Positions 25,597-34,638 of a stretch of DNA of 64,000 bases are shown one piece after another. The notes under the pieces were generated by a model that was not told where the DNA came from, did not search any database, and saw nothing but the letters and a program-made list of their open reading frames with translations. Position numbers and translations under genes: made by a program. The first letter of the stretch is position 1; every line of letters starts with the position of its first letter. Origin of the DNA: Paenibacillus phyllosphaerae (GTDB lineage Bacteria; Bacillota; Bacilli; Paenibacillales; Paenibacillaceae); contig NZ_JACHXK010000008.1 in the NCBI RefSeq assembly GCF_014192105.1, forward strand, positions 62,001 through 126,000. Direction: 5' to 3'.

Positions 25597-25945
25597 TTTG
25601 CATGATAGAACGGAATAAGCGAATACATAGGTGGCAAGCGAAGCAGCTTGCCTCTTTTTCTATGTTCTTAAGCAATAGTGAGTTCGACGACCATGTGCTG
25701 CATATGCATATGGAAACGTTCTTAATCAGCCGACCATTCCTTAAGATGCATTTCGAAGAGAGGAAGGAAATTGCGGTTGTGATCCAGAATCTATGAGTAA
25801 GAAAATTCGTAGGTGGTGGAGAATGAGTCGCGGCATGGAATCGTCGTTCGCCGTAAGAGTGAGCGTTCCGGATGCGGGTTGCCCATACGAAATCAATTTG
25901 GCGAGAAATTCCGCCATCAACTACCTGACATCGAGAGGATTAACT
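25597..25945. other. Gene-free stretch before beta-helix gene
   Basis: About 349 bases. They contain the terminator at 25632-25660 and then the presumed promoter and leader of the beta-helix gene. Reading frames here (25437-25796 and the 5' extension from 25793) lack ribosome sites and do not resemble proteins. Confidence 0.5.
25632..25660 (+). terminator. Intrinsic terminator
   Basis: GGCAAGC/GCTTGCC stem (25632-25651) with a 6-base loop and a following TCTTTTTCT tract; it ends the 18202-25596 cluster. Confidence 0.85.
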
Positions 25946-27490
25946 ATGCACAATTGGATGAAAAAACTCATGGTCGGCGGTATTGCCGCGGCCGCGTTAT
26001 TGACGGTCGCGAATCGAATAGAAGCACCTTCCGCCAACGCTGCGGCGAAGGCCTATTATGTAGCTCCGACCGGTAAGGATTCGAATGCCGGCACGAAGCA
26101 ATCGCCATGGAAAACATTGCAGTACGCGGCGGATACGGTTCAACCTGGCAGCACGGTCTATGTTCGGGGCGGCGTGTATAAGCAGAAGCTGAAGATTTCG
26201 CGCTCCGGTTCGAAAAGCGGCGGTGCGATTACGTTCGCCAATTATCCGAAGGAGACGGCGGTGCTCGACGGTACGGGGCTCGCGGTCAATGGCCAGGAAG
26301 GGCTGATCGAGATCGATGATGCCAGCTACATTACGATCCAAGGCCTGGTCATCCGGAATTTCACGACTGCGAAGAAGGAGCAAATGCCGATCGGCATCTT
26401 CGTCTATGGTTCCGGAACGGATATCAAGATCGCGGGCAATAAGGTGTACGCGATCAAGCATACGGTTGCCGTCGATCGCGATCTGGCCGGGCGAGATGCG
26501 CATGGCATTGCCGTCTATGGTAATGAAGCGCCCGATGCTATTCGGAGACTGACCATTGACGGGAACGAGCTGTATGGTCTGGTCCTCGGATCCAGTGAAG
26601 CGCTCGCCATCAATGGCAATGTAGATACGTTCTCGGTTACCAACAACAGTGTCCATGACAGCGACAATATAGGCATTGACCTGATCGGGTTCGAAGGCGT
26701 ATCGCCCGATGAACGATATGACCAGGTGCGCAACGGGATCGTGAGAGGCAACAAAGTATACAACATAACGGCCAATTATAATCCGTCTTACGGCCGAACC
26801 TTGCCGAACAAAAGCTATTCCGCCGGCGGTATCTATGTCGATGGCGGCAAAGATAGCGTCATTGAGCGCAATTACAGCTTCGGCAACGATATCGGGATCG
26901 AACTGGCGAGCGAACATTATGGTAAAGCAACTAGCGGAATCACGGTGCGCAGCAACGTCGTGTACAGCAATCGCTATACGGGAATTGCAATGGGCGGATA
27001 CGACGAGGACCGCGGGTCGACCGTAGGGAGCGTCATTATCAATAATACGCTTTACAACAATAACACCTTGAACGATGGCAGCGGGCAGATGCTGCTCCAG
27101 AATAACGCGCGCAATAACGTCATCATGAACAATATTATTCATGCCGGACAATCGGATGTATTCATCTATAACGAATATACGAGCAACACCGGTAATGTCG
27201 TCGACTATAATTTGTACTTCAGTCCGGCTGGGAAAGCCGACTCGTTCTGGACGTGGAAGAATAAGGAGTACACCGGACTCGAGGCTTATCGGAAGGCGAC
27301 TGGGAATGACAAGCATTCCCTATTCATCGATCCGAAGTTCGTGAATGCGCGAATCGCCAACCTTCACTTGCAGAAGAATTCGCCTGCCATAGATGCAGGA
27401 ACGGCGCATAAGTCGATCGCGAACACGCTGGACATTGATGGGAACAAGCGCATACAAGGTGCCAAGGTTAATATTGGCGCGGACGAGTAA
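25946..27490 (+). CDS. Secreted right-handed parallel beta-helix protein (PL9-like)
   Basis: A secreted protein of 514 residues. It has a signal peptide (MHNWMKKLMVGGIAAAALL, cleavage near SANAAAKAYYV) and then the typical opening YYVAPTGKDSNAGTKQSPWKTLQYAADTVQPGSTVYVRGGVY of DUF1565/PL9-type beta-helices. The body repeats short Asn-rich turns (ITIQGLVIRN, LTIDGNELYG, GIVRGNKVYN, GITVRSNVVYSN, NNIIHAG), one per helical rung. The fold is common in pectate and other polysaccharide lyases, but a catalytic Lys cannot be assigned by eye. The frame is open back to 25793, but ATG 25946 follows AGAGGA and begins the signal peptide. It is monocistronic, flanked by terminators. Action on pectin-type polysaccharide is inferred. 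Confidence 0.85.
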   Translation: MHNWMKKLMVGGIAAAALLTVANRIEAPSANAAAKAYYVAPTGKDSNAGTKQSPWKTLQYAADTVQPGSTVYVRGGVYKQKLKISRSGSKSGGAITFANYPKETAVLDGTGLAVNGQEGLIEIDDASYITIQGLVIRNFTTAKKEQMPIGIFVYGSGTDIKIAGNKVYAIKHTVAVDRDLAGRDAHGIAVYGNEAPDAIRRLTIDGNELYGLVLGSSEALAINGNVDTFSVTNNSVHDSDNIGIDLIGFEGVSPDERYDQVRNGIVRGNKVYNITANYNPSYGRTLPNKSYSAGGIYVDGGKDSVIERNYSFGNDIGIELASEHYGKATSGITVRSNVVYSNRYTGIAMGGYDEDRGSTVGSVIINNTLYNNNTLNDGSGQMLLQNNARNNVIMNNIIHAGQSDVFIYNEYTSNTGNVVDYNLYFSPAGKADSFWTWKNKEYTGLEAYRKATGNDKHSLFIDPKFVNARIANLHLQKNSPAIDAGTAHKSIANTLDIDGNKRIQGAKVNIGADE

Positions 27491-27506
27491 AAGTCAGACA
27501 TTGAAG

Positions 27507-27545
27507 AAATCGCCCTCCGGCAAGCGGAGCGGCGATTTTTTTTTG
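27507..27545 (+). terminator. Intrinsic terminator
   Basis: AAATCGCC-CTCCG pairs with CGGAG-C-GGCGATTT around a GCAAG loop (27507-27538), followed by a long T tract. Confidence 0.92.
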
Positions 27546-27642
27546 TGTCGGAAGAAGAACGTCTATTACTGCTATAATTCTAAAATTCTATGAATTGTCG
27601 ACGAGGATCTGAAGGGTCCAATCTATTGATGACTCCACACCG

Positions 27643-28113
27643 TTAGACTTGATCGAGCAGCCGCGAATACAAGATATAATCCAGGGCAGCCGGAGGGAAA
27701 CCGCCAGCGCGCAATGCCGTGTTGATCTGTCCCCGGTGGTATTGGCCATGCAAGGCGACGTGTATGAGAATATCCCGCACGGATGTCTGGAAAGGCGCGC
27801 CGGCCTGGCTGCGATAATCGATTACCCGATCCAATTCAGCTTCGGGCAAGGCGTCCAACCAGGCCTTATAGCCGCTGCTGTTAGCTTCGATTAGCTCCGA
27901 ACAGGCTGCAAGATCAGCCCGGTCTTCCCATATCTTGATTCCTTCGCTGCTGTTGCCGTTAAGGCGAATCAGCCAGACGCGCTCAGCCTGCAGGATATGC
28001 CAGAATAACGTAGCAGCCTTGCCGGCTTCATCTGCTTGAGCGGCTTGCAGCGAAGCGAGCAGCTGACGGTTGGCCCATTCGAGATGGGTGAACATACGTT
28101 GAATCGTTTGCAT
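27643..28113 (-). CDS. DinB-family protein
   Basis: A 156-residue four-helix-bundle protein of the DinB/YfiT-like superfamily. Predicted metal-binding histidines are in HILQAERVWL and in the hallmark HVALHGQYHRGQINTALR near the C-terminus. Members are damage-inducible proteins or metal-dependent thiol transferases; the function here is unknown. The frame is open back to 28197, but ATG 28113 has GGAGGAGG ten bases upstream and begins QTIQRMFTHLEWAN, the usual first helix. It stands alone between opposing genes. Confidence 0.88.
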   Translation of the reverse strand: MQTIQRMFTHLEWANRQLLASLQAAQADEAGKAATLFWHILQAERVWLIRLNGNSSEGIKIWEDRADLAACSELIEANSSGYKAWLDALPEAELDRVIDYRSQAGAPFQTSVRDILIHVALHGQYHRGQINTALRAGGFPPAALDYILYSRLLDQV

Positions 28114-28226
28114 AATTGACGGCCTCCTCCAATACTCCATTATCGACATGGTCGGTATCATTTTCCTCATCGTACCACGACTGTATGCGGGTTCCAAGTC
28201 AGTTAGATAGACATTTTCGTTCGCCG

Positions 28227-29084
28227 CTAACGGTATCTTGTCCGGAACTCCTTCGGCGTGCAGCCGGCTAAACGGTTGAAGCTGCGGATGAAATACGAGA
28301 ATGTGCCGAAGCCTGTCTCTTCCGCGATCCGGCCGATGGTCTCGTTCGTATCGATCAGCAGACGCTTCGCTTGCTCAATTCGATAAGTGGCCAAATATTC
28401 AAGCGGCGTACAGCCATAAGCCCGTTTCATGCAGAGCGAGATATAATTGGCGTGAAAATGCAGCTCTTCGGCCATCGCTTTATACGACACCGCCGTTTTA
28501 TAATTGCGGCGCAGGTAAGCGGATGCCTCGTCCGCTACGGAAATATACGAGCTACTCGCCGGCAATTTGGCTGCTTGTTGGAGGCAGAGCAACAGCTCTT
28601 GAAACAGGATTTGCTGCCGCCATTGCGAAGCGACCGTCGTTTCGTCCTCAAGGTCCAGAAGTTCCCTTAGCCATCCGTAAGCAGCTTCCGGGAACGTCAT
28701 CTTCCCGGTCTGAGGCAAGTAATGGGCAAATTGATGGACCGTCTGCGTCTGAAAGGCATCTTTGGACCCTTCATTGATTGCGTCCGGACGTTCGTCTACC
28801 TCTTTCCACTGGCCTAACGTGTGGAAATGGAGCCAGTAGAAATGCGTCTCCTCCTCGCAAGGCAGCGCTGTCCGGTGGAAGCGGTCAGGTCTCAGAAGCG
28901 CGAACGAACCCGCTGGCACGGTTAACGAAAGCGGGTCCTCGCTCAGGTGCAGGCAGCCGCGAGTCACGACCAACAGGTCGAATACGCCAATTGAAGAGCG
29001 GTCCGGGTGACGGCCGCCAATCGGATACGTATCTTCCCCGCAGCAGATGAAATGGGGCAAAGGCGGAGAGAGGAATTGTATCAT
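28227..29084 (-). CDS. AraC-family regulator with N-terminal cupin
   Basis: A 285-residue soluble regulator. The first ~150 residues form a cupin-like ligand domain (VVTRGCLHLSEDPLSLTVPAGSFALLRPDRFH, HFYWLHFHTLG). The last ~100 form the AraC double HTH (YKAMAEELHFHANYISLCMKRAYG, then IGRIAEETGFGTFSYFIRSFNRLAGCTPKEFR). AGGAGGTATCCG precedes the ATG. It is divergent from the GH127 gene across 247 bases and is its likely activator, responding to an imported arabinose-type sugar. This is the RhaS/MelR-like arrangement rather than a membrane sensor. Confidence 0.9.
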   Translation of the reverse strand: MIQFLSPPLPHFICCGEDTYPIGGRHPDRSSIGVFDLLVVTRGCLHLSEDPLSLTVPAGSFALLRPDRFHRTALPCEEETHFYWLHFHTLGQWKEVDERPDAINEGSKDAFQTQTVHQFAHYLPQTGKMTFPEAAYGWLRELLDLEDETTVASQWRQQILFQELLLCLQQAAKLPASSSYISVADEASAYLRRNYKTAVSYKAMAEELHFHANYISLCMKRAYGCTPLEYLATYRIEQAKRLLIDTNETIGRIAEETGFGTFSYFIRSFNRLAGCTPKEFRTRYR

Positions 29085-29331
29085 TCGGATACCTCCTGGA
29101 ATGATTCTTCTGGCTTAATTATAACGAATAACGGCGTGTTTGGGAGGGGCCAACTTCGAACGATAAGTTGTGATCGTATTACTAATGAGTGATATCGGCT
29201 ATCGGCTAAACCGCACAGACAAGGTTATATTCGAGTGGAAGGTTATACCACTACCGAAGGTGAAACGGATTTCGCCGACTTGAAGGGGCAGCACGTTTCT
29301 TCCTGAGAAATAGAGGAGTGAGGTCAATATC

Positions 29332-31212
29332 ATGAAGCATACGGCTTTCCAAGCATTGCCGCTCGGGGCGATTAAGCCGGCGGGCTGGCTGCATGACCAA
29401 TTACGCATTCAAGCCGATGGTTTAACCGGCCATCTGGAAGAGCATTGGGCGGATGTCGGACCGAATAACGGATGGATAGGCGGCACAGGGGAGAGTTGGG
29501 AACGCGGTCCTTACTATGTGGACGGTTTGCTGCCGCTAGCTTATCTGCTGGAGGATGAAGCGTTAATCGTCAAGGCGAACCGCTGGGTGGAATGGTCGCT
29601 CGCCAGCCAGCGCGAAGACGGATCTTTCGGCCCGGAGCGGATCGAGACCGTGAACAACGATGTGAGTCGGGAATACGATTGGTGGCATTACATGATCATG
29701 CTGAAGGTGCTGACTCAATATGCGGAAGCATCTCAGGATGCAAGAGTCGAGCCGTTCTTGTCCCGCTACTTCCGATACGTCCATCGGAATATCGTCGAGA
29801 AGCCGCTCAAAGGCTGGGCACAAGCGCGCGGCATGGAGATGTTGCTGTCGATCGAATGGCTGCATGAACGAACGCAAGAACCATTCTTGCTGGAATTGGC
29901 GGAGATCATCGCGCAGCAGACGACGGACTGGACCCGCGTATTTCATGATTTTCCATTCTGGCGCAAGGTGGAGCAATGGGACTGGAAGACGCATGTCGTT
30001 AACGTAGCTATGGGTACCAAAGCGCCGGCGGTGAGGTATGCGTTAACCGGAGACGAAAGGGAACGAGCCGCCATCCATCGCGGAATCGATAGCTTAATGA
30101 CGTACCATGGCCAAGCTCATGGCATGTTCTCCGGCGATGAATGGTTGTCCGGCACGCATCCTAGCCAAGGCGTGGAACTGTGCGCGGTTGTCGAATATAT
30201 GTTCTCGCTCGAGCAGCTGACCCGCATATTCGGCGAGGGAAGATTCGGCGATATCCTTGAACATGTGGCGTTCAATGCGCTACCCGCGACGATTGCCAAA
30301 GACTGGACATCGCATCAGTACGATCAGCAGGTGAATCAGGTCATGTGCAACGTGGCCCCTCGAAATTGGAGCAATTCGGCGGATGCGAATCTGTTCGGAC
30401 TCGAACCGAATTTCGGCTGCTGTACCGCGAATATGCATCAAGGTTGGCCGAAATTCGTCTCCCATCTGTGGATGAAGGACCGCGATGGCGGTCTGGCAGC
30501 CGTATCTTATGCGCCTTCGATCATAAACGCCAAGGTAGGCGCTGGAAACGCACAGGCCGAAATTACGGTAAGCGGCGGTTATCCGTTCCGTGAATCGGTC
30601 GAGATGGCGATTCAGCTAAGCGAGAAGGTTGAATTCGGCATTTCCATGCGGATTCCGGCATGGTGCGAAGCTCCCGTACTGTCCATTAACGGCGAGAAGC
30701 TGGAACTTCATGCTGCGAACGGTTATGCCAAGGTCGTCAGGGAATGGAAGGATGGCGATAAGTTAACCTTACATCTGCCTATGACGGTGAGAACGGTGAC
30801 GCGCAATCTGCTCGCCGTCAGCGTAGAGCGAGGTCCGCTCGTGTACGCGCTTCCCGTCAAGGAGAATTGGCAGCTCGTGAAGCCTCGCGCTCGCTTCCAT
30901 GATTGGGAGATCTACCCGCAGTCCCCTTGGTAATACGGACTGCTCGCCGATCATGAGTTCCAGGTCGGTTATGGGGACATTGGACGGCAGCCTTTCGACG
31001 CAACGAACTCGCCGGTTCATCTCAAAACCAAAGGTCAATTGATTCGGGACTGGAAGCTCGAAGGGAACAGTGCGGGCACGCCGCCGCTTCATCCCAATAC
31101 GGAGGGACAGCCGGTCAACGAACTTACGCTCGTGCCATACGGCGGAGCCAAACTGAGGATCGGCGAATTCCCGGTTATTGGCCATGCGCTGGAAGCGAGG
31201 CATCATTTATAA
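29332..31212 (+). pseudogene. GH127 beta-L-arabinofuranosidase gene interrupted by an in-frame stop
   Basis: The frame encodes a GH127 (DUF1680) glycosidase, a zinc-cysteine enzyme that removes beta-L-arabinofuranose. The metal/nucleophile set matches HypBA1 spacing: E282-x-C284 (GVELCAVVEY) and C363-C364 (NFGCCTANMHQGW), with CNVAPRNWSN before it. After residue 533 a TAA stands at 30931-30933 (...SPW-stop-YGLLADHEF...). The same frame then continues without a stop for another 92 codons to TAA at 31210-31212, with family-like text (LTLVPYGGAKLRIGEFPV). Full length would be about 626 residues. Related proteins usually read SPWNYGL here, so the TAA probably replaces an Asn codon. Either this is a recent nonsense mutation or a sequencing error. 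The 533-residue product keeps the active site but loses the C-terminal beta domain. Confidence 0.85.
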
Positions 31213-31231
31213 CAAATAAGGCGATAGGCGT

Positions 31232-31263
31232 GAACCTCATGGTTATTACCGTGGGGTTCTTTT
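31232..31263 (+). terminator. Intrinsic terminator after GH127 gene
   Basis: GAACCTCA (31232-31239) pairs with TGGGGTTC (31252-31259) with one T-G pair, followed by TTTT. It sits just after the distal stop of the interrupted gene, supporting 31212 as the original end. Confidence 0.75.
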
Positions 31264-31265
31264 GG

Positions 31266-31296
31266 TTGACAGCCATCTATAACGTAGTTATTATAG
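31266..31296 (+). promoter_or_regulatory. Strong sigma-A promoter with palindromic operator
   Basis: Consensus TTGACA at 31266-31271, a 17-base spacer and TATTAT at 31289-31294. The spacer and -10 are covered by the perfect palindrome ATAAC-GTA-GTTAT (31279-31291), with a wider dyad CTATAA...TTATAG (31277-31296). A repressor bound here would block polymerase. It drives the thioredoxin-reductase-like gene at 31331. The regulator is not encoded nearby. Confidence 0.72.
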
Positions 31297-31330
31297 ACTC
31301 ATAATATCCGCAATTAAAGGAGCTGATCCT

Positions 31331-32239
31331 ATGCAATATGACGTAGCCATTGTCGGAGGAGGTCCGGCAGGATTGAATGCAGCATTGGTATTAGGAAGAG
31401 CGCGGAAGCGCGTGGCGCTGATCGATAACAGCGAGCCAAGGAACGGCATTACGCACGCTTCGCACGGGTTCATTACAAGGGATGGCATTACGCCAGGCGA
31501 ATTCCGGCGTATCGGGTATGAAGAAGTGTTGCGTTACCCCTCGGTGCGGCATGTCATGGCGGCGGTAACCGATATTGGGCAGGCAAACGGGCAGTTTGAG
31601 CTGATAACGTCCACAGGTGAGCAGGTGCAAGCACGTAAGGTAATTTTGGCCGCAGGATTGAAAGAGGTGCTGCCCGAGATTGAAGGTATTCGCGAATTTT
31701 ATGGAAAGAGCCTATTCAACTGTCCGTTCTGCGATGGCTGGGAACTTCGGGATCAACCGCTCGCCGTGATCTCGGACAATCCGCACGTGTTCCACAAGAT
31801 CCGTCTGCTGCTCAACTGGAGCCGGGACCTCGTCGTGTGCACCAATGGGAGCGATATTCTGAACGCCGAACAACGCCAGCAGCTTGCAGATAAAGGAATT
31901 ACCGTGGTGGATACTCCGATACAAAGGCTGACTGGCCAGCAAGGTATTTTGCAGCAGGTGCACTTTACGGATGGTACGCAGGTAGCGCGCAGCGGAGGAT
32001 TTATTGATCCGGCTCTCATTCCGCATGTCCGGTTCGAGGAAGCGCTTGGGTATGAGACAACCGCAAGCGGCGGGATCGTGACCGATGAGATCGGAAGAAC
32101 AACGACAGCTGGCGTGTATGCGGCAGGAGATTCGGCCTACGTGATGCCTTCCCAATTGATCTATGCCGCAGCGTCAGGGAGCAAAGCGGCGATGGCCGTC
32201 ATGGCCGATTTCACCGAAGAAGAATGGCAGTCCGTGTAG
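31331..32239 (+). CDS. Thioredoxin-reductase-like FAD/NAD(P) oxidoreductase
   Basis: A 302-residue flavoprotein of the TrxB/GliT group. The FAD motif GGGPAGLNAALVLGRARKRVALID is at the N-terminus, the redox disulfide C131-P-F-C134 is followed by DGWELRDQPLAVI, and the C-terminal ATSGVYAAGD-type motif appears as TTAGVYAAGDSAYV. The CPFCDGWE wording resembles the GliT/HlmI-like dithiol oxidases and related ferredoxin/thiol reductases more than classical TrxB (CATC). The physiological partner is unknown. AAAGGAGCTGATCCT stands before the ATG, and a strong repressible promoter lies upstream, suggesting stress- or xenobiotic-induced expression. Confidence 0.88.
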   Translation: MQYDVAIVGGGPAGLNAALVLGRARKRVALIDNSEPRNGITHASHGFITRDGITPGEFRRIGYEEVLRYPSVRHVMAAVTDIGQANGQFELITSTGEQVQARKVILAAGLKEVLPEIEGIREFYGKSLFNCPFCDGWELRDQPLAVISDNPHVFHKIRLLLNWSRDLVVCTNGSDILNAEQRQQLADKGITVVDTPIQRLTGQQGILQQVHFTDGTQVARSGGFIDPALIPHVRFEEALGYETTASGGIVTDEIGRTTTAGVYAAGDSAYVMPSQLIYAAASGSKAAMAVMADFTEEEWQSV

Positions 32240-32380
32240 TTGAGCGTGGACGGATTCTAGCAAAGCGAAAGAGATGCGAGGGGCGACCGTATGAAACGGT
32301 TACCGTTAGAACCATTGCGCAGCGGACGCCAATGGTTAACGGCAGGACAATTATGGTATATTCAATGGGTGATAAAGAAT

Positions 32381-32833
32381 ATGGGGGTCATCCAGTTGAA
32401 AAAGTCTATCCATCTATTCGGTCTCATCATGCTCGCCGGTCTTGTATTACTGTCGGCCTGTTCGAGTGTTGAAGAGAAACCAAGCGCAACCTCTACTGCT
32501 GAAACAACTGCGTCTAACTACACAGTCGTTGAAGATAAAAAGTTCGACAATACAGAGCAAAAGCAGGTTAGAGTCGTGACCAATGAACCGAACTACGAGG
32601 TCGTCACGAAAGCCGTGATGAACGAATTTAAGAATCAGAACCTCGATTCCATGCAACTGTTCATCCATGCCGCAGCAAGCGATGGCGAGGCTTACGGCGA
32701 GCTGAAGGCGCATGCTTTTATCGCCTACACCTCCAAAGGGGTCGGTCAGGTCGGGGCCGAGAAGCCGAACACCTATAAAATCATGGTGGCGAAGACCTCA
32801 ACCGAAGAGGTAACAGAGCAGACCGTTCATTAA
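32381..32833 (+). CDS. Small lipoprotein of unknown function
   Basis: A lipoprotein of about 150 residues. The start (MGVIQLKKSIHLFGLIMLAGLVLLSACSSVEEK) has a clear signal and the lipobox LLSAC. The mature part is Thr/Ser-rich, then a compact ~90-residue domain (YEVVTKAVMNEFKNQNLDSMQLFIHAAASDGEAYGELKAHAFIAYTSKG). I do not recognise the family. The start is uncertain: ATG 32381, TTG 32396 (preceded by GGGGGT) or further upstream. It is anchored outside the membrane. No clear partner is nearby. Confidence 0.7.
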   Translation: MGVIQLKKSIHLFGLIMLAGLVLLSACSSVEEKPSATSTAETTASNYTVVEDKKFDNTEQKQVRVVTNEPNYEVVTKAVMNEFKNQNLDSMQLFIHAAASDGEAYGELKAHAFIAYTSKGVGQVGAEKPNTYKIMVAKTSTEEVTEQTVH

Positions 32834-32923
32834 TGGCATTAACCGGTCATGATTCGCAACTCGTCAGAATAGGATTAACTTACGGTCTCATAAGTTAACT
32901 GACAAGTGATAAGGAGTTGGATC

Positions 32924-33109
32924 ATGGGTCTTTCCCGTATGAAAGTGAGTCGCGCGAAGATGATCGAAGCCATCACCATCATGCATAAGAGCAACATCAC
33001 CATGGCAGAGGTTATTTTCAAGGCTGTCGCTACGAAAGGGTTTGCTCACATGTCGGATGAGGAAATCGAAAAGCTGTACCTGTACTGCATGAGTTCCCGG
33101 GTGCACTGA
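32924..33109 (+). CDS. Small hypothetical protein, 61 residues
   Basis: A short, probably helical, soluble protein (MGLSRMKVSRAKMIEAITIM..., ending EEIEKLYLYCMSSRVH), with AAGGAG well spaced before ATG 32924 and a strong terminator right after the stop. These signals support a real gene despite its size. No family is recognised. The basic first half and acidic helix in the second half could suit a small regulator or binding partner, but that is speculation. Confidence 0.6.
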   Translation: MGLSRMKVSRAKMIEAITIMHKSNITMAEVIFKAVATKGFAHMSDEEIEKLYLYCMSSRVH

Positions 33110-33115
33110 GACGCT

Positions 33116-33147
33116 AGAGAGCGAACCACGGTTCGGCTCTCTTTTTT
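33116..33147 (+). terminator. Intrinsic terminator after 61-residue protein
   Basis: The arm starting at 33116 (AGAGAGC-GAAC) pairs with GTTC-GGCTCTCT (ending 33142) with one unpaired base, followed by TTTTTT. Confidence 0.9.
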
Positions 33148-33235
33148 ATATCTATATAACTTGAACTGGAAAACCGAACCTAGTGGCGGAGCGGGAGAGA
33201 TGGAGCTGGAGAAGCGCCAGCGTTCGCCTTTGTGA

Positions 33236-33274
33236 ACGGATTACACCAATAAACTTCCTATCCAAGTAATCCGT
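33236..33274. repeat. Inverted repeat in intergenic element
   Basis: Perfect 9-bp arms ACGGATTAC (33236-33244) and GTAATCCGT (33266-33274) flank a 21-base loop, just after a GCGTTCGCC-containing run. It has no T tract, so it is not a terminator. It may be a dispersed intergenic repeat. Confidence 0.4.
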
Positions 33275-33489
33275 GAACAACAGCGATCGGAAGTCCAATC
33301 ACTCTTGCGTAGCCATTCTTTGTTCGAATCTTCAGTTCAACTTATATAGCCCTTGATTCCAAACACAATTATTACATTTCCCATCTTGAATATTTTACGG
33401 CTCGCGGACGGCTTTCCATGGTATGATGTTGCAAGCAGTACGCGGTGTCATAAGTCCATAAGAGATAAGGAATAGGGCGGGATGGGAAG

Positions 33490-34413
33490 ATGGACAAAAA
33501 ATGGTTGAGCTATGCGGGGCTGGTTACGGTCTCCGCCATTTGGGGAGCCAATTTCGGCATTTCCCGGTATGCGATGGATACATTCGATCCGATACTTTTC
33601 ACGTTTTTGCGATTCGGGCTGGCAGTGCCGTTCTTCTTCCTGCTGCTGAAGCTGACGGAGGGAAGCATCGGAATCCCGTTAAAGGCAGCGTTGCAGCTAG
33701 CGGCAATCGGTTTGGTGGGCATTACGGGACTCGAGATTGCGGTCATGTACTCGATCAAATATACGACGCTTGCCAATGCTTCGCTGCTTAATGTAGCGCC
33801 TTGGCCGATTTTTGCCGCGCTATTCGGTCCGTTGTTCATCCGGGAAGCGATCTCTTCGAGGCTGGTTGTCGGCGGCATCGCGGCGCTAGTGGGCGTCTGC
33901 CTCATCATCCTTGGCGGCGAAGAAGGCTTGAATCTGGGATCGGATCACATGGTCGGCAACTTGCTTGCTCTCGGGGTCAGCATGATCGGCGCGTTGTATA
34001 ACGTGGTCTGCATGCCGCTGATGAAGCAGTATTCGGCGCTTCGCGTCTCCACGTGGATGATTCTGTTCGGCAGCTTATTCATGGTTCCGTTCACGATGGG
34101 CTCTTGGGGGAAGGTCGCTTGGACGGAGCTTGGCACGGATAGTTATATGGCCATTATGTTCAATGTGCTCGTCAGCACCGTATTTGCCTTCGTGGTATGG
34201 AATGCGAGCATGTACAAAATCGGGGCTACGCGCGCGAACTTCTTCCGTTACGTGGTTCCTGCGTCCGCGATGATTGCCGGGTACTTCTGGTTCGACGAGA
34301 CTATCGCAGGCTCCCAGCTCGTAGGCGCGCTGTTCATGGCCGCCGGACTGATCTGGATTAGCATGGAGAGACGCAAAGTAAACGCGCATCCGCCTTTGCA
34401 AGAGCTGAACTAG
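33490..34413 (+). CDS. EamA/DMT-family transporter
   Basis: A 307-residue membrane protein with about ten hydrophobic helices arranged as two EamA repeats (SAIWGANFGISRYAMDTFDPILFTFLRFG in the first, ALGVSMIGALYNVVCMPLMKQYSALRVSTW in the second). The drug/metabolite transporter family exports amino acids, metabolites or drugs; the substrate is unknown. It stands alone between terminator-bearing neighbours. Confidence 0.9.
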   Translation: MDKKWLSYAGLVTVSAIWGANFGISRYAMDTFDPILFTFLRFGLAVPFFFLLLKLTEGSIGIPLKAALQLAAIGLVGITGLEIAVMYSIKYTTLANASLLNVAPWPIFAALFGPLFIREAISSRLVVGGIAALVGVCLIILGGEEGLNLGSDHMVGNLLALGVSMIGALYNVVCMPLMKQYSALRVSTWMILFGSLFMVPFTMGSWGKVAWTELGTDSYMAIMFNVLVSTVFAFVVWNASMYKIGATRANFFRYVVPASAMIAGYFWFDETIAGSQLVGALFMAAGLIWISMERRKVNAHPPLQELN

Positions 34414-34566
34414 AAGGGTGCAACGAATACGGCCTTCCACAGGTTGATTTAGATAGCTTCGAATCCGATTCAAGGGATTTGAGGCTTTTTGCTTTGAGGC
34501 CAACAGACGGTGACGGGCATACCTCCGATCGAATACGATCGATGAAGTGTATGGTCGTGGGCAATT

Positions 34567-34595
34567 TTGGAACCGGGGCCGCATTATGCTACACT
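34567..34595 (+). promoter_or_regulatory. Promoter of the SDR gene
   Basis: TTGGAA (34567-34572), a 17-base spacer and TACACT (34590-34595), with an extended -10 TG one base upstream. Confidence 0.55.
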
Positions 34596-34638
34596 GGTTG
34601 AGGAATTACAGCTTGTTATGGTCAAAGGAGTGAATGGA

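Larger units (their letters stand above)
33110..33489. other. Gene-free stretch with terminator and a dyad element
   Basis: About 380 bases. They contain the terminator at 33116-33146, a GC-rich purine-heavy run (about 33181-33235) and a 9-bp inverted repeat at 33236-33274. The AT-rich 3' part should hold the promoter of the EamA gene (TATGAT at 33422-33427, no clear -35). Confidence 0.5.

Noticed and set aside
25437..25796. Plus-strand frame of 119 codons after the unknown toroid gene
   Set aside because: Overlaps the end of the real gene in another frame, contains the terminator and lacks a ribosome site.
25997..27316. Minus-strand frame of 439 codons opposite the beta-helix gene
   Set aside because: A mirror of the repetitive Asn/Ile-rich coding strand; no start signal and no recognisable family.
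30931..30933. Recoding of the GH127 stop (selenocysteine or pyrrolysine)
   Set aside because: The codon is TAA, which is used for neither; mutation or sequencing error is the simpler explanation.
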